Of a stretch of 64,000 nucleotides of DNA, positions 62,849-64,000 are shown one piece after another. Location of the stretch: the NCBI GenBank assembly GCA_025463135.1, contig JAOAPY010000043.1, positions 1 through 64,000 on the forward strand. Direction: 5' to 3'. The translations under genes were made by a program, and so were the position numbers. Numbering within the stretch: the first letter of the stretch is position 1; each line of letters opens with the position of its first letter. The DNA comes from Acidobacteriota bacterium (GTDB lineage Bacteria; Acidobacteriota; Blastocatellia; Pyrinomonadales; Pyrinomonadaceae). The notes beneath the pieces were generated by a model. The model ran no database searches and was not told the DNA's origin. It was given only the letters and a program-made list of their open reading frames with translations.

Positions 62849-64000
62849 CTATCTCCCAATCTTACTCGCACGGGTCCGGCTCTTGCGCAGGCCGGCGCTG
62901 TTCAAATCAAGCTCTGCGATGGGGATGACCTCGACACCCTTGAACTGTTTTTTTAGCTGCGGCAGAAACTCTTTGGCGTTACCCACCACTACTATACTTG
63001 CTTCGCCGGCCTTCAGGTGCGTGGCTGCGAATCTCTGCACGTCACTCGCGCTGACGGCTTGCACGTTATTTACGAACTGATTGGTCTCATCGAGCGAAAG
63101 GCCCAGCATGGCGAGAAACCCCACGTCGTTCACCAATCCATTTAGCTGTTCCAGCTCGCGCGAAAAATTTCCAACCAGCACAGCTTTGCGCGGTACTAAC
63201 TCAGTTTCAGAAATTGGCGCCGTTGCTAAACGGTTCAACTCACCCAACAGTAATTCTGCCACTTGCGCGCCGGCGTCGTTCCTGGTTTGCGCGGACGCTA
63301 CAAAGGGGCCGACTTCGCGGCGCGAGTCAAGGCCGCTCCCAACGCTGTAACTGAGTCCGCGTTTGATGCGAATCTCCTGATTGAGACGCCCCGAATATCC
63401 ATCCAGAACCGAGTTGGTAACGATGCCGCTAAAGTAATCCGGATCGCGGCGACTAATGCCGGCGCGCGTCACGACAATGGCGGCTTGCTCGGCATCAGGC
63501 TTATCGATTACCAGCACCCGGGCTTTGCCGTTCAGCGAACGCCCTGCATGCTGTTGACCACTCGGTCTTAACCGCAGGGCCGGCCTCTTCCAGTCGCCGA
63601 AATACTTGCGCGCGAAACTGAAAGCAAGGTCTGCGCGAATGTCCCCTCCGATCATCAGAATCGCGTTGTCAGGCCGGTAGAGGTTCCGGTGCAGGCCGAC
63701 AATGTCCGCGCGCTTAATCCGCGTCAACGATTCGGGAGTGCCGCCCAGTGGATGGCCATAAGGTGCGGCGCCGTAGAGAACACGAGCCGCGACAAAACTG
63801 GCGATGGCGCCCGGCTCGCTGAGTTGAACATTGAGATAGTCGATGTATTGCTGTCGCAACCTTTCGATCTCGTCAGCTTTGAAAGTCGGATGGCGGACCG
63901 CATCGGCGAGTATCTCCAGCGCCGGACTTATCTTTGACGACATTACGCCGACTGAGGCAGCCGAGGCATCCCAGCCGGCTTCGGACGATTGCGATCCCCC
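62849..64000 (-). CDS. M16 family peptidase-like protein, 5' end outside window
   Basis: The frame is open from the stop at 62849 to the window edge (383 codons); an internal Met at 63943 is not the start, since 19 upstream codons (ending GWDASAASVGV) continue the M16 fold. Visible parts are the end of the N-terminal domain, the linker and the C-terminal domain (ISRRDPDYFSGIVTNSVLDGYSGRLNQEIRIKRGLSYSVGSGLDSRREVGPF, with the R/Y pair of the second domain). The HxxEH zinc site would lie outside the window, so activity cannot be judged. Confidence 0.87.
   Translation of the reverse strand, partial: GGSQSSEAGWDASAASVGVMSSKISPALEILADAVRHPTFKADEIERLRQQYIDYLNVQLSEPGAIASFVAARVLYGAAPYGHPLGGTPESLTRIKRADIVGLHRNLYRPDNAILMIGGDIRADLAFSFARKYFGDWKRPALRLRPSGQQHAGRSLNGKARVLVIDKPDAEQAAIVVTRAGISRRDPDYFSGIVTNSVLDGYSGRLNQEIRIKRGLSYSVGSGLDSRREVGPFVASAQTRNDAGAQVAELLLGELNRLATAPISETELVPRKAVLVGNFSRELEQLNGLVNDVGFLAMLGLSLDETNQFVNNVQAVSASDVQRFAATHLKAGEASIVVVGNAKEFLPQLKKQFKGVEVIPIAELDLNSAGLRKSRTRASKIGR

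Overview
The window looks like a bacterial chromosome (about 50-55% GC) in two parts. The right part, from about 49,000 to 64,000, is ordinary backbone. It reads gapA-pgk-tpiA-secG-tRNA-Leu on the minus strand, then a TolC-type outer-membrane protein, a prepilin peptidase, an NtrB-like sensor kinase, a metallophosphoesterase, a UbiD-family decarboxylase, a small exported repeat protein and an M16 peptidase that runs off the right edge. The intergenic spaces there are full of palindromic and heptamer repeats. The diderm proteins, the gene order and the repeat-rich spacers suggest an Acidobacteriota-like (Blastocatellia-type) genome. That placement is inference; there is no rRNA or marker-gene evidence in the window.

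The left part, from the window edge to about 49,000, is accessory DNA abutting the 3' end of tRNA-Leu(GAG). This is the classic position of an integrated island. Reading from the tRNA leftward it holds: a nuclease-like orphan; a lamin-tail-like small protein; an AAA+ ATPase overlapping a DUF6414-type gene; a tyrosine integrase with an excisionase-like HTH gene; a GNAT protein; a TOPRIM/DUF3854-type primase-like gene; then 38 kb of genes almost all on the minus strand. No housekeeping gene is seen left of the tRNA, so the other island boundary probably lies outside the window.

The main candidate for an undescribed system is an eleven-gene minus-strand operon (39,851 to 12,814) with overlaps or very short gaps throughout. 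In transcription order it encodes a 990-aa unknown, a coiled-coil protein, a lidless Hsp70, a small Cys-rich protein, a giant DEAH helicase with a DUF1998-like C-terminus, a RelE-like/UvrD fusion, a 451-aa unknown, a PLD-type nuclease, a SNF2/RapA-type helicase, an AddB-like nuclease and an AddA-like helicase-nuclease. Parts resemble DISARM and Dpd, but there is no methyltransferase or TGT, and Hsp70 plus AddAB-like parts are added.

A second candidate is a five-gene operon (8,191 to 881) built like a phosphorelay. It has a degenerate histidine-kinase-like protein, two small unknowns, a receiver-AAA+ protein with a GAFTSA loop but no visible DNA-binding domain, and an 817-aa protein with a receiver-like core. 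Between the two operons lies a five-gene unit with an unknown gene, a NitT/TauT-type ABC importer and a 58-aa zinc-ribbon protein. The extreme left edge carries three 18-19-bp repeats that look like an IS21-type terminus and overlap the 3' end of a DUF1028 gene.
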